Shown here: positions 43,101-54,200 of the stretch, piece after piece
How positions within the stretch are numbered: the stretch's first letter is position 1
How the letters are laid out: each line of letters opens with the position of its first letter
Assembly (NCBI RefSeq): GCF_005938385.1
Contig: NZ_VCRA01000001.1
Coordinates: 1 to 64,000 of the forward strand
Direction of reading: 5' to 3'
DNA length: 64,000 bases
DNA from: Paenibacillus mesophilus
GTDB taxonomy: Bacteria > Bacillota > Bacilli > Paenibacillales > NBRC-103111
Position numbers and translations under genes: made by a program
The notes under the pieces: model-generated
Seen by the model: the letters and a program-made list of their open reading frames with translations, nothing else
The model's database searches: none
What the model was told of the DNA's origin: nothing

Positions 43101-44605
43101 TGCGCCCATACCGTGAACTGGTCCTCCACTTTCTCGATCAGCGGATTGGCCAAGATGGAGCGGGCTATCCGCTGCTGCTGCTCGTGCTTCGTCTTCTTCT
43201 CCGCTTCTTTCGTATGCAGCGACTTGGACCATTCGTGCTGCTCCTGAATCAAGCCGCGGTTTTCCGCTTCCGCCGACTGCGCCTGCTCCTCGATCTGCCC
43301 GAGCTCTTGCGCGAGCTGACGCTGACGCCGCTCGTCTTCCCGCTCCTGGCGTTCGAATACGCTGCGCAGCTGGCCGGCGTTGCGCTCCCACCGCTCCTGC
43401 AGCACATGCTCCTCCTCGGAGCGCTCGAGCCGCTCCAAGCTTTGCGCCAGCACGTTCATCCTGCCTTTCGCCGCCGCAAGCTTCTCTCTGTACTCGGCGA
43501 ACTGCAAGGAGTAATATTGCTTCTCCGCCCGTTTGAGCTGCCCTTCCGCCCTGTCGCGCTCTTCCTGAACCGTCTGCAGCTTGATTTCCAGAGCGGCCTT
43601 GGCCTGCTCCTGCTTGGCGATTTGCAGCGATGTCCGCTTCCAGCCGAGTTTGGCACTTCTATCCGTCCAATCCCGGAGCCGTACGGCGACACGGCCTCTC
43701 TCTTCCTCTTCCTTCAACTGCTGGTCGATCGAGAGCCGCCAGTACGACTTCGCTTCCCGGCGAAGCCCGTCGTACCGCTGCTCCGCTTCGTACAGCCGTT
43801 CATACAGCCGCACCAGCTTGTCCATTTCTTGCAAAATGGTCCGGTTTTCGCCGATTTGCTCCTTCAGCTCTTTATATTTTTTGAACCCTTCGCGGTGCGT
43901 CTCGAACAGCTTGGCGAACGAGCCCTCCTCGTAGCCCTCCATCGCCTGCTCGACGGTCGGGATGAGCAGCCTGTCGAGCAGCTGCGACGTCGTTTTGCAA
44001 TCGTCGAAAAATTTCTCGATGCCGCCCTCCGTGTCGTTGATTTTCACGATCGCCTCCCATTCCGAAGGGATGATCTGAAACTGCTCCTCCAGATGGGTTT
44101 TGTACTCCTTGATCGTGGCGAACAGCCGCGCATTCAACGGATAGCGGCCTGCCATGGAGGCGTAGTACTCCTGAATTTCGCCTTTGTCGGCCGGACGGTT
44201 TTTGCCCATGAACGGTTTGACGAACGGAATATGGTCGAGGCCATGGTCGTCGCGCTCCCCGTACTCGTAGGCGTACCTGTACGAATCGACGCCGTGTCCG
44301 CTCTGGAACAAGCTGACGCACGTTACCGCGTACCGGCGGCGCGGCTTGTCGTTCAGAATCCATTCCACGGCGATGTGCGCGGGTCCGTTTTCCAAGAGCA
44401 GCGTATCTTTCAGCTTGCGCCCCGCCAAATCCGCATGGGGCAGCACCGCCTGAATCGCGGTCTGGATAAAAACCGTTTTGCCGCCGCCGTTCTCGAGCAG
44501 GATCGCTCCGTTATGGCCGTCGAACCAGAACGTTTCGTCGTTATACCGCTTGTTGCCGCCTTCGTACAGCACGTGAGTGAAACGGATTTTACTTATCGCC
44601 GGCAT
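40163..44605 (-). CDS. jetC: Wadjet JetC, SMC-like ATPase (MksB-type)
   Basis: A 1480-residue SMC/MukB-like protein, the loop-extruding motor of Wadjet, which detects and cleaves circular plasmids. The N-terminal half of the ATPase head holds Walker A in LLENGGGKT (residues 37-44). Long coiled coils with high Glu/Arg/Gln content fill about 230-560 and 760-1230, with a hinge-like region around 590-740. The C-terminal head has the ABC signature WSGGEKW near 1347 and Walker B RTVILDNPFG near 1382-1391. The Walker B ends in Asp-Asn rather than Asp-Glu, which is worth checking against the family. It overlaps jetB by 17 bp. Confidence 0.9.
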   Translation of the reverse strand: MPAISKIRFTHVLYEGGNKRYNDETFWFDGHNGAILLENGGGKTVFIQTAIQAVLPHADLAGRKLKDTLLLENGPAHIAVEWILNDKPRRRYAVTCVSLFQSGHGVDSYRYAYEYGERDDHGLDHIPFVKPFMGKNRPADKGEIQEYYASMAGRYPLNARLFATIKEYKTHLEEQFQIIPSEWEAIVKINDTEGGIEKFFDDCKTTSQLLDRLLIPTVEQAMEGYEEGSFAKLFETHREGFKKYKELKEQIGENRTILQEMDKLVRLYERLYEAEQRYDGLRREAKSYWRLSIDQQLKEEEERGRVAVRLRDWTDRSAKLGWKRTSLQIAKQEQAKAALEIKLQTVQEERDRAEGQLKRAEKQYYSLQFAEYREKLAAAKGRMNVLAQSLERLERSEEEHVLQERWERNAGQLRSVFERQEREDERRQRQLAQELGQIEEQAQSAEAENRGLIQEQHEWSKSLHTKEAEKKTKHEQQQRIARSILANPLIEKVEDQFTVWAQEQQSLEDGRVDWKNRLKRLEEERESKQERRKQAEEERSRAEKELAKLEEREAQLGREQQELKRELAALRPAWERISSVYEKQSSLAEQLGEGVELRLAHKQKLLDRERLAYRFVDDHGAQPIFYADPMVERMARQWERQFSLLQLGTEYIAALAGEAAKLGGTDRLWAVTLVTTEQEKPVLLGKLRTAGKEFAFPIRVLDVREAADAVKGRTLAEEEGAADGHWVVPEHWSASEEAGAFERWKKEMLEKAEAVKLEREGKERELAEWRAAQRRLETFMRDYPLSVVQSIETNLKANRELLLALVDEQKRLEQELNANRQEADKLRIYLEEAGERIVQLGIWLRDAQDYMELGRDIGKLEQELMPVREQLDSLQKRQQRRQEHVKLLTAELQDVRQALQDVRVSMQVLKQDELYREVQSFAFVEPEAAMAELKEERKSLALERHRIGKERSALESEWRSEQERANDCVREMEKLRMERPDTDEDAPLPPDPERKREWWGKIRRFREEANEVAETFAREEKALREAEGMLLLLGRQYEEQYPDEPRARFEEPLQEADRALEREQSELRREQEELHQRQQQIERQLRELDSVLQTWNKYTLTYQLEDPRIEPTVLSADEQSQYAYKRTAQTEAAVGALRVQHERLEKEKQTVWQGKQRLKEFCLQHVQDMKLRQMFVQGVEAKESYGDILEFQQTMENRIQRAIHIAEQTIQTHDQDLQHYIQHIHTHLKQIVQELKELPKKTRVRTEDGWKDMYAFTIPEWDEQTGKERIRQHIEWILRRLEHEKYTGEQGQEQQTAMRKDLEKWLDSRQLMQVVMQNESVGITCRKVSNDHQVTKAAYSWEQSNRWSGGEKWSKNMTLFLGLLNYVAERKQYIQGTMKRHRTVILDNPFGKASSEHVLSPVFFIADQLGFQIIALTAHAEGKFLQDYFPVVYSCRLRQAADSGKQIMEATQRVQHAYFRDNAPETLERLGARVSQIQLF

Positions 44606-45365
44606 ACGCTTCCTCTTCCTCCTTCCGCTCGCGGATCGCCTTCTTCTCGTCGCCGAACTTGTACAGAAACTGCAAAATGCCCCGGTTGTACTCCAGCTCC
44701 ATATAGTAGCGCTGCACGACGATTCTCGCTTTATCGGTCAGCGTCAGCTCCCCCGCGCCAACCTCCTCGGCCAGCTGCATGTCGAGCAGAAACCGGCGTG
44801 CCGTATCCATGAAGCTGAGCCGGCTGATCGTATTGCCCGTTTGCCGTTTCGCCGTCTCCTTGATATCGTCCATCGAGTCCCATTTCTCGATAATCGCCGA
44901 CCAGTTGTACGAAAACTCGCGCTCGTACGCCTTCAGCTCCTCCGGGTCATGCTCCTTCAGCGTCTCGATCCGCTCGTGGACAAGCGCGGTCCATTCGTCC
45001 AGCGGAATGAAATTGCGCGTCGGCTCCATGCTCTGGTAGCTGTCGTAGAACGCCCCCACGAACGTGATGACGGTCAAATACAGCAAGTACAGATCGGCAT
45101 TGACCGCCTGCGCGCGCAAATACGTCTTTTTCAAGTAATCGTTCGATACGTGAAACGGCGACAGCCTGACGAGCGGTATCATATACAGCTGATCCCCGGC
45201 CGAAAGCGTCACGCAGTCGACTTCCCGAGCAAACTGGTCGACAAGGCCGCGCACCTCATCGTCGGCCATATATTCCTGCAGCCGGTCTTTCTCCGCGACG
45301 CCCGCGAGCGACAATTCCGCATACAGCCGGAACGCCCGTATGACGACCTCGTTATCGTAAGCCAC
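44589..45365 (-). CDS. jetB: Wadjet JetB (MksE-like KITE subunit)
   Basis: A 258-residue helical protein predicted to be the winged-helix KITE dimer that binds the JetA kleisin. The N-terminus (AYDNEVVIRAFRLYAEL) and the region around residues 60-110 (YMIPLVRLSPFHVSNDYL) fit MksE-type subunits. The acidic C-terminal tail is close in composition to that of other JetB proteins. The GTG start has GGAGGG upstream and overlaps the end of jetA by 14 bp. The gene order and sizes, more than any single motif, support the call. Confidence 0.82.
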   Translation of the reverse strand: MAYDNEVVIRAFRLYAELSLAGVAEKDRLQEYMADDEVRGLVDQFAREVDCVTLSAGDQLYMIPLVRLSPFHVSNDYLKKTYLRAQAVNADLYLLYLTVITFVGAFYDSYQSMEPTRNFIPLDEWTALVHERIETLKEHDPEELKAYEREFSYNWSAIIEKWDSMDDIKETAKRQTGNTISRLSFMDTARRFLLDMQLAEEVGAGELTLTDKARIVVQRYYMELEYNRGILQFLYKFGDEKKAIRERKEEEEAYAGDK

Positions 45366-46884
45366 TGCCCGTCCCTCCCCATGTGACGCTCATATTCTGA
45401 ATGTGGAACCGGTCGCTTACCCGAATCACGTCCGGCTTCTCCTCCACGATCAAGCTCCGGCTCCCGAGCAGCCGAAGCGCTTCTTCCATGCCGGACGGAC
45501 CGGCATCCTCCTCGCGCTCCGTCATAGCCGACCCGATCGGGCTGCGCTGGTGCAGGATGAGCCAGAAATCGTAGAACGGGCGGCTGTCCAGCAGCTGCGC
45601 GGTCGCTTCGCCGCCATACGCTTCCACCACTTCCGTCAGCTCCACCGACTCGGCCCGTTCGAGCCGTTCCAGCAAATCGGTCATCAGCGCGAGAAACAGC
45701 TTCCCTCTGCTCCGTACGAACCCGTCTCTCTCATCATCGCCGGTCAGCTCGGGGAACGCTTCCTCCCGCTCTTCTCCTTCGCCGTCGCGGGATATGTTTT
45801 GCTCCGCAAACACGGTCAGCGGAGACCAAGTCCGGGTACGTTCGAGCCCTATAAAAGGCGCAAGCACGCCTTTCATCGCCTCCAGCGGCAGCGGGGAGCC
45901 GATCACGAGGCTCGCGATATCCTGCTCGAAGTTGAACGAGGCCATCCCGGTATAGTACAGCGATTCTTTGGCCGCGTGCAGCGCCTGGTTTTTCAGCTCC
46001 ATGCTCCGCTGCAGCAAAGCCGTATGCTCTCCGTGCACCTTCTCGAGCTCATTGGCGATACGCAATATGTACTCGTAGGCGTTATGGGGCGTCGGCTTGA
46101 GCGAGTCCGCGAGCAGCCGTTCCCGCGTCTCCTTCACGAACTGCCTCAGCTCCTCGAACTCGTCGTTCTCCCGATGCAGGCGGACGTATATATCGTCCAG
46201 CAGGGAGCCGTACCGCTTCAGCGTCTCCTCGGACACGATGCTGCGCTTGATCTCGTGCTCCAGCTTGAGCATGCGCTCCTGCAGCGCCTCCACGTCGACC
46301 CGCATTTCGTTGATTTGGCGAAGCGCGCCCTGGAACTCCCCTTTCTCGAGCTGCTTGCGCAGCAGGAGCTGATGGATCGACAGTTGGAATTCCATGTAAA
46401 ATTCCTTCGTGGCGAATACGAGCTCGAGCCCGTCCTCGTCCAGCGCATAATATTGCGCGTTTTCCTTCGCGTCGAACGAGCTTGCTTTCAGAATGGACGT
46501 ATATACCGTCTCTTCCCTTCCCGTCTCCCAGTTATAGAACGCGAACGACCGCTTTTTTCCCGATGCCGGTCGGAACGTCTGCACGATGCTCCGGGCCAGC
46601 TCCTCCGCCTCCTCCGGCCCGAGCGCCAGCCGGCCCTCGACCGTTTGGTGGAGAAACCGCGCCAGCTGCTTCACCCCGGCCTTCGTATTGCGCATCAGCT
46701 TCTGCTCGAAAAAAAACAGCAGCGTCAGCAGACCGAGCTCCATCATATCGATCTCGGCGCCGCTTCGGTCCGTCTGTTTTTTGCGCTGCAGCTCGAACAG
46801 CGGGTCGAACAGGGCGATCTTCGCCATGCGTTCCTGAAACCCGGACAACACGTGCTTTAGTTCAAAGGCTTCCATGCTTTCCAT
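45352..46884 (-). CDS. jetA: Wadjet JetA (MksF-like kleisin)
   Basis: A 510-residue largely helical protein predicted to be the kleisin bridging the JetC heads. It has an N-terminal winged-helix-like region (GLLTLLFFFEQKLMRNTKAGVKQLARFLHQ), a central coiled coil (residues 190-310) and a C-terminal winged helix ending DVIRVSDRFHIQNMSVTWGG. GGAGG lies 8 nt before the ATG. It overlaps the upstream jetD by 28 bp, so the operon is tightly coupled. Kleisin partners in Wadjet dimerise to form the two-motor complex known from structural work on the family. Confidence 0.85.
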   Translation of the reverse strand: MESMEAFELKHVLSGFQERMAKIALFDPLFELQRKKQTDRSGAEIDMMELGLLTLLFFFEQKLMRNTKAGVKQLARFLHQTVEGRLALGPEEAEELARSIVQTFRPASGKKRSFAFYNWETGREETVYTSILKASSFDAKENAQYYALDEDGLELVFATKEFYMEFQLSIHQLLLRKQLEKGEFQGALRQINEMRVDVEALQERMLKLEHEIKRSIVSEETLKRYGSLLDDIYVRLHRENDEFEELRQFVKETRERLLADSLKPTPHNAYEYILRIANELEKVHGEHTALLQRSMELKNQALHAAKESLYYTGMASFNFEQDIASLVIGSPLPLEAMKGVLAPFIGLERTRTWSPLTVFAEQNISRDGEGEEREEAFPELTGDDERDGFVRSRGKLFLALMTDLLERLERAESVELTEVVEAYGGEATAQLLDSRPFYDFWLILHQRSPIGSAMTEREEDAGPSGMEEALRLLGSRSLIVEEKPDVIRVSDRFHIQNMSVTWGGTGSGLR

Positions 46885-47921
46885 ATGCCGTTCCTCCAGA
46901 TGCTTCTAAGCTCTTGCGTCGATAACGTTTCCTGCGGATAATAGCCGCCCTCCCGCAAGCAGGCATCGAGCCGTTCCCGTTCCCCATCCGGAAAAAAGGC
47001 TAAAAACGACCGCACCGCGTTATCGTTCTTTCTCTGGTTCGTCTTTCCTGCCGCCCACGGCTTCCCGAGACAGCTTCGGTAGAAGGGCAGCGCGGGTATG
47101 GCGCCGCATTTCGCCGCGACTTCATGCCATATTTGAATGCCGGTATGGTCGATATCGCCGAAGTAATAGAAGACGTGCGTTCTCTCCTTCACCGGATATT
47201 GAAGGCCGAACATGTCGATATTGCCGACGATTTTGTTGCCGCAGCCGTAAATGAGCGTATGGAACGGGCTCTCGTCCAAAACGGGCAGCAGGGCGTGAAA
47301 GGTCGTCTTGTTTTCCACGATCAGATGGAGGCAAGGCTGCTCGATGTACGGGACGGTGCTCCCGGCCGGCAGCCCCGGATTGATCGCCATCATCAACGGG
47401 TCAGGTGCGGGCAGGACGAGCAGCTTGTCCCACAGTCCGATCCGCTCGAGCAGCGCCTTGCCGCTTCCTTCCGTCAGCCACTTCTCGTCCCCGGCCAGCT
47501 CGAAGCTCCGCTCAGGCGCCGGAGCGGGCTCCGCGGGCAGCCCGTGCGACTTGATGCGGCGGTCGATGCGCTCGATCCAGGGCAGGTCCGCCTCGAAGGC
47601 GGCTTCGCCCAGCGCGAAATACGCATCGAGGCCGATCGCCGGATGCAGCGTCAGGCGCAGCTGCTGCAAGCGGTCGCGATGGTCGCGGCGAAGCGCCGAA
47701 GCATGGACCCGGTACCGGTAAGCGAGCGACGGCTGTTTGGCGTTACGGCCCGACGACCGGACGGCCTGGAGCAATCCGTCCGCCTCCAGCTCGGCTACCG
47801 CTTCGGCAAATTCCCGGTACTGCACGGACGAACGTTCGAACAATCGCTCCAGTTGTTCCAGCCACAGCATCGTTTTGTTGTACGTTTGCAAGTAGGCCAG
47901 TAATTGCTCCTTGATCCCCAT
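46857..47921 (-). CDS. jetD: Wadjet JetD nuclease (toprim, topoisomerase VI-like)
   Basis: A 354-residue protein that cuts plasmid DNA once JetABC has extruded it. An N-terminal winged-helix/arm region (1-170) precedes a C-terminal toprim domain. The acidic residues are visible as Glu203 in LIVENKTTFHAL and Asp256/Asp258 in YYFGDIDHTGIQIW, with YGCGNKIVGN between them. The C-terminal DUF2220-type fold is typical. The ATG at 47921 follows AGGAG. JetD is first in this operon (D-A-B-C), unlike the A-B-C-D order of the best-known type. I do not assign a subtype from order alone. Confidence 0.88.
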   Translation of the reverse strand: MGIKEQLLAYLQTYNKTMLWLEQLERLFERSSVQYREFAEAVAELEADGLLQAVRSSGRNAKQPSLAYRYRVHASALRRDHRDRLQQLRLTLHPAIGLDAYFALGEAAFEADLPWIERIDRRIKSHGLPAEPAPAPERSFELAGDEKWLTEGSGKALLERIGLWDKLLVLPAPDPLMMAINPGLPAGSTVPYIEQPCLHLIVENKTTFHALLPVLDESPFHTLIYGCGNKIVGNIDMFGLQYPVKERTHVFYYFGDIDHTGIQIWHEVAAKCGAIPALPFYRSCLGKPWAAGKTNQRKNDNAVRSFLAFFPDGERERLDACLREGGYYPQETLSTQELRSIWRNGIWKAWKPLN

Positions 47922-48110
47922 TGTCGACTCCTGTCTAATTCGGTAGATCTATTATAGCAAATTTGGCGGCGGAAGGCGCTCCGCCAGCGGTTTCCCTTGA
48001 ATTACTAGTTTCGTCGGGATCGAGTAAAGGGGCGAGTAAGGCAGGGTTGTGGCGTACGTGGTGATGAGTAACTTTCCCGGCAACTAATTTTCCGCATAAA
48101 TAGGAGGTAC

Positions 48111-48156
48111 GAAAGAAAAAGCCCCCTATCCCGCTTACCCGCGGTTTAGGAGGCTT
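48111..48156 (-). terminator. Intrinsic terminator after the glucan synthase gene
   Basis: On the minus strand AGCCTCCTAAA pairs with ATAGGGGGCT and is followed by a T-rich run (revcomp of 48120-48111). It lies 70 bp past the synthase stop. The remaining 47922-48224 stretch shows no supportable gene. Confidence 0.7.
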
Positions 48157-48224
48157 CCACCATGAAAATTTACCGGAATTTACAGTTATTCCGCATGTCA
48201 ACTTGGACATAAGCATCTTTTTTG

Positions 48225-51200
48225 CTACGGCCTCACGCCCTGCATCCCCGAGACGACGGGCGGAACGCCTATGACCACATCGTGCTCCTGCCCGTCGTCG
48301 ACGAGCGGAACATAGACGCCGCCGGTATCCTCTTGCCAGACCGGCTTGCCGTCGACCGTCACGGGTCCGGCCGTACCGTCGCTCCCCTCGGCGGCTTTGC
48401 CTTTACCGGTATGTACGGCAATCCGGTACACCGAACCGCCATAACGGTACCGAACCGAGTAAGAGGGCCAATCGGCGGGAACGCTCGGACGCACATACAG
48501 CTTGTCCGCTTCCCGGCGCAATCCGAGAATCCATTCGATCCCCGCCTGGTACATCCAGCCTGACGCTCCCGTGTACCATGTCCATCCGGCGCGGCCCTTT
48601 ACCGGGTCTCTTGTATACACGTCGGCTGCCATCACATAAGGCTCCCCGGCGTATTTGCGTACGTCCGCCGGACTTTGCGCATGCGTGACCGGATTCAGCA
48701 TATGAAACAGCTCCAAAGCTTTATCCCCTTCGCCCAGCAGGCACCAGGCGATAATGCTCCATATGACGCCATGCGTATATTGGGCGCCGTTCTCGCGTAT
48801 TCCCGGCGGGTAGCCTTGTATATATCCCGGGTTCGGCTCCGTCCGGTCAAACGGCGGAGTGAGCAGCCGCGCGACCGAGAGTGCCCGGTCGACCAGCTCG
48901 CGGTCGAACGATTGCATCGCTTGCCGAGCCCGCTCCCGGGGAGCCCCCCCGGAAATAACCGACCAGGACTGGGCGATCGCGTCGATTCGGCATTCGTCGC
49001 CCTTCACCGTGCCGATCCACTTTCCTTCGTCCGTAAAAGCGCGGCGGTACCATTCGCCGTCCCAAGCGTGCTTGTTCACTGCCTCCGCGATCGTCTCCAT
49101 GCGGGAACGGTACAGAGCCGCCCGTTCCGGATCGCCTTTCCGTTCGCACGTGACGGCGAAATTCAGCAGCACTTCGCATAAAAACCAACCTAACCAGACG
49201 CTCTCGCCTTTGCCCTCGTCGCCGAGCGAGTTCATCCCGTCGTTCCAGTCGCCTATTCCCATTAGCGGGATGCCGTGCTCGCCATACCGGGAAGCCCGCT
49301 CGATGGCCCGGATGCAATGCTCGTATACCGAAGCCGATTCGGTCGAGATGACGGTAGGCTCATACCGCTCGTGCTCATCGTCGTTCAGTTCTTCACTCGT
49401 CAAGAAAGGTGCGATCTCGTTCAAAATAGTCGAATCGCCGGTATGGACGATATAGCGCGACACGGCATAAGGGAGCCAGAGCAGGTCGTCCGAATAACGC
49501 GTACGGATGCCCCGCCCCGTCTCTTCGTGCCACCAATGCTGAACGTCGCCTTCTTTATACTGATGTGCCGCGTGCAGCAAAATTTGCCGCCTCGTCAATT
49601 CCGGCGCCGTGTGCAGCATGGACAGCGAATCCTGCAGCTGATCGCGGAAGCCGTATGCACCCCCGGCTTGGTAAAAGGCGGTGCGCGCCCACATCCGGCA
49701 CGACAGCGCCTGATAGAGCAGCCAGCCGTTCAGCATCAGATTCAGCTCGCGATTCGGTGTTGCGACTTCGATCTGTCCGAGCGTCCCGCTCCAAAAATCC
49801 GTCGCTTCCGTGAGCGCCCTGTCGCAGCTTTCCCCGGAATGATAGCGGCGCACCAACTCGAGCGCCGCTTCCTTGGACTCGTTCGCGCCGACAAGTACGT
49901 ATATCTTGCGCACGGATCGCGGAGGCAGCTGCAGCTTCAGCCGAATCGCGCCGCAGCTGTCGGCGAACGCGCCTTCCGCATTGGACAGCTTCGGACGAAG
50001 CATCCCGGCGGGCGCCGCCAGCGAGCCTCCGCGTCCGATAAACTCGGCGCGGTCTGCGGTAAAGGTAGTCTCCTCCGTTTCTCCCGCATGCATATGAAGG
50101 AAAGCCACCGATTCCCGGAACGTTTCTTGATAGGCATTGCGGGAGATCAGCGAGCTTGTGGCGGCATCCCACTCGGAAACGATGTACGGCGCGTTCGCCT
50201 GCCGCCTTACCCCCAGCACCCAATTGCAGTAATAGGCGACAGACAGGCTGCGCGGCGAGCCGCCCAAGTTCTCGAGCTCCAGAACGACGAACTTCACCGG
50301 CTCTTTTGGGTCTACGAATACGGTCATGCTTTGCCCGATTCCTTTTGACCGCCGCGTAAAACGCGAATACCCGAAGCCGTGCGCCGTCTCGTACGCCCCT
50401 TTGCCAAGCTCCGGAGCGGGCGCTCCCGACCAGATGTCGCCGGTCGCCTCGTCGCGGATATAGCACGCTTCTCCGGGCGTATCAAGCACCGGGTCGTTCG
50501 ACCACGGCGTCAGCTTGAACTCGCGGCTGTTGCGCCACCAAGTGTAGCCCGTTCCCAGCTCGGTGACGAGCGTTCCGAAATGCGGATTGGCCATCACGTT
50601 GCTCCATGGGGCGGGCAAATATTTGCCCCCGCGCATCGCGATCCGGTATTCGCGCCCGTCCTGGGCGAAGCCTCCCCAGCCGTTATACAGGGCGAGCGAT
50701 TCCGGTGCGGTAAAGAAACCGGAATCGTCGTCCGCCGCATCGCCGTAGTCGGAACGGGCTTCTTCCGCAGCCGGCTCGGGACGCAGCCTGTACTCCGGCG
50801 GAAGCCCCTCGATAGTCGGAAGCTCCTCCGGCACGTTCGCCTCCTCCCGCGAGCCGGCCCGTTTCCGGCGCAGCGGTCGAACCGCCAGCTGCGCCTTCAA
50901 GCTGGGCCCGTCCGCACGAAGCGTCAATCGGGCGACCGCGGCGAGCAAATCCGCCTGCTCCGGCGACAGCCGCTCCGCCATAATCGGGTAGATGCCGCCG
51001 GGCGCGGCTGCTCCCTCCATGGCGTGCTCGGCGGCACGCCGCAGCGCGTCCTGTACTTCCTGGTAGTAACCCCCGGCCGTTTCGACCAAATAAACAAGAT
51101 CGAACGGCATCCCTTTTTTGCGCAAATACGAATGACCCGTCATCACCTTCAGCGCAAACGGCATCTGGCTTTTGTCTTGTATTTTGACGAGTGCGATCGG

Positions 51201-54200
51201 CAAATCGCCCGATATGCCCATCGGCCATAGACCGGATTGGCCGGCCCGATTCGACATTATGCTCTGCCGCCGTTCTTTGCGCAGCGGGGTTTGGTACAGC
51301 AGCCGGCTCGCCATCCGGTGAAATTCCGCCGCCTCCATCGCGCTGATGTGCTGATGCCGCAGGTCGATTCGGCTGTGCGTCCAAGCCAGCTGAAAGGCGC
51401 GCTCCGCCTGCTGCTCGCCGCATAAGGCGGCGACCGTCTCCAGCGCCTCCTCCCGGCTGTCGGCTGCTCCGGTCACCGCGAACAGCTTCACCGTCTCGCC
51501 GGGACCGATCGAGATGCGCCGACGCATGACGAATGCGGGGTCAAGCACGGCGCCTACCGTACCGGAAAGCCGGCATTCGAGACCGGCCGGGCTCGCAATC
51601 GTATGCCCCCGGCCGATAAAGCAAGCGCGGTCGGATTCATATTCGGCCGGCCCGAGCGTGTGGCAGCCGACCGCCAAGCTGTGCACCGCCCATTTCGTCC
51701 GCTCCTTCGCATCCCGGGGGCGCCGGTAAGCGAGCAGGCACTCTTTTGGCTCGTCATATTCGGTTTGGACGAACAGCTTGCTGAATGCGGGATGCGATTC
51801 GTCCGCGGCCGGATGGGCGAGGGCGATTTCCATATAGGAAGTCACCTCGATTACCCGCGTATCCCGGCCCGTATTCGTGAGAACGAGACGGCGCAGCTCC
51901 GCGTTCCGGTCGGGAGGCACGCATATTTCCAGCTCCGTATCGATTTCCCCGCCTTTCCGCTTGAAAGACGCTTTGTCCAAAGCGAACTGGACTCGTTGCT
52001 CTTCCGCCTCGGAGCGGCACGGTTCAAAGGCGGGCGACCATACGGCGTCCGTCGCAACGTCCCGGATGTACATGCAGCTTCCCGGCGGCTCCGCGACCGG
52101 ATCCTCGTGCCAGCGCGACACCGCCAGTCCTTCGCACCGGCTGAAGCCTCCGCCGTTATCGGACACGACCGCCGTATAAGAACCGTTGGACAGTACGCAC
52201 ACCTCGGGAACTTCCGACGGCTTCGTAAACTCTCGCAGCGGTATGCGGGTCCCGAGAAGCGGCTCCCGTGTCCGCTCCATCGCGGGCGCCGCGGTGTCTT
52301 TGACGATCGCCGGCCGTTCGGGAATTCTCTCCTGCAGCAGCAGCTCGGCGGCCTGCACCCGTTTGTCCGCATGGAACCGGTCGATCATCGTGCGGGACAA
52401 CAGCATATTGCCGATCGTAAGCAAGCTCATCCCCAGATGGTGCGCCATGAAGCTTCGGATGACGACATGGCTTCGGTCGGCGGGCATTCTGCCGGCGGTG
52501 CAGTCGATCGCCTCGTAGAACCCGTATTTCCCTACCGCGTCCATCCCCTCCATCCGGTTCAGCGAATCGAGCGAATCCCGCAGCCGGAACGGCAGCGCCA
52601 TAATGGCGGCGTAGGGGGCGAGAACGAGATCGTTCTCGAGTCCGCGTTGGAATCCGAGACCGGGAACGCCGAATGCACGGTATTGGTAGTTCATCTGATA
52701 ATCGAAAGCGTAATAGCCGGATTCGGAAATGCCGAACGGCACGCCCCTTTGCCGGCCGTATTCGATCTGCCTGCCGACCACTCCCCGGTAAGTCGCATCC
52801 CACACCGTGTTCCGGTACGTCCTCATGAGCAGAGACGGCATTAAATATTCGAACATCGTACCCGACCAGGACAACAGCGTCGGCTGACGGACCGACCGGA
52901 CCATCGCCCTGCCGAGCTTGAACCAATGCGATACGGGCACTTGGCCGAACGCAATCGCGAGAAAGCTTGCCTGCCTGGCCTCGGAAGCCAGCAGGTCGTA
53001 CAAAATCGCCTCCCTGCGGTCCAGGCCGGCATGATAACCGAGGCTGAACAGCTCCGCCCCCTCGTCATACAGCGGACGAAAGTCGGTTCCCTTCACGATC
53101 GATTCGATGCGGTCGGCTAATGCCTCGGCCTCGGCCCCTGCCTGCTGCCGGACCGAATCTTCCCCGTCATGTTCATCGTTCCGGGCCCATTCCAGCAAAC
53201 CCTGCTTCACCACGACCAAATAGGCGATAAAGTTGCCCGAGTCGACCGTCGATACGTAAGCCGGAGGCAAAGCTTCGAGCGTCCGCGTATCGTACCAGTT
53301 GTACAAATGTCCGGACCATTTCTCCATCTTCTCGATCGTGCCGATCGTCCGTCCGATTCGCTCCAGCATCCCGCGCGTATCGATAAATCCGAAATCGCGG
53401 GCGGCGACCGTACAGGCGAGCATCAGGCCGATATTCGTCGGGGACGTCCGGTGGGCGACGCCGACCGGCGGCTCCATTTGTACGTTGTCCGGCGGCAGCC
53501 AGTTGTCTTCTTCGCCGGCGAAATCTTCATAATATGCCCAAATTTGCGAGGCGAGCCGGTGAAGCTTATCCCGCTCCGGCTCCGCGAGCCCGGCGGGCCT
53601 GACGGCGGGCTCGCCGTTAAGCCAGCGAACCGCCAACGGCGCAAGCAGCCATGCACCGGCAATCGTCAAGCCGACGGCGCGCAGCCAGATTGGATAGGCG
53701 TAGACGGCGGCGACCGCGAACATAACCGTCAGCAGACGGCCGGCCCATTCGCCCATCATGGCCGACTGCGACGCACTTTTGCTGCGACGGTCCACCTCGG
53801 CCGAGCTGGTCCATTCCAGCAGCTTCCGCTTGCTTACGGACAGCCTGAACAACGTGCGGATGATCGCATCGGCCATCACGACCGTCTGATAAGGCAACGC
53901 GACAAACTGGACGAGCGCCTGGCCGAGAGCCGTCAGAAGCGCTCCCGGGTTGCGGACGAGACGGACCGGGGCGCACAAGGAGCGGATCACCGTCAAGCCG
54001 AGTACGAGCAAGCCGGCAGCCATAAGCGCGATGCCGGCGCCTCCGGAGAAGAGCAGGCTTGCCGAGAGCAGCAGGAAAATCGCCGGCTGGACGAGGCTTC
54101 GCCGCAAATTGTCGACGATTTGCCAGCGCGTCAGCATCGACAAGTCGACCGGCTGCGACTCGCCGCACCGGTCGGACACGCGGGGAGCGAGCCAGCATAG

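Noticed and set aside
40113..44812. Long Arg/Leu-rich frames on both strands within jetC
   Set aside because: They are shadow frames. The coiled-coil codon pattern and ATPase motifs are only in the minus-strand 1480-codon frame.
47935..48216. Minus-strand frame of 93 codons between jetD and the glucan synthase
   Set aside because: It spans the terminator hairpin, lacks a ribosome binding site, and its translation resembles no protein.
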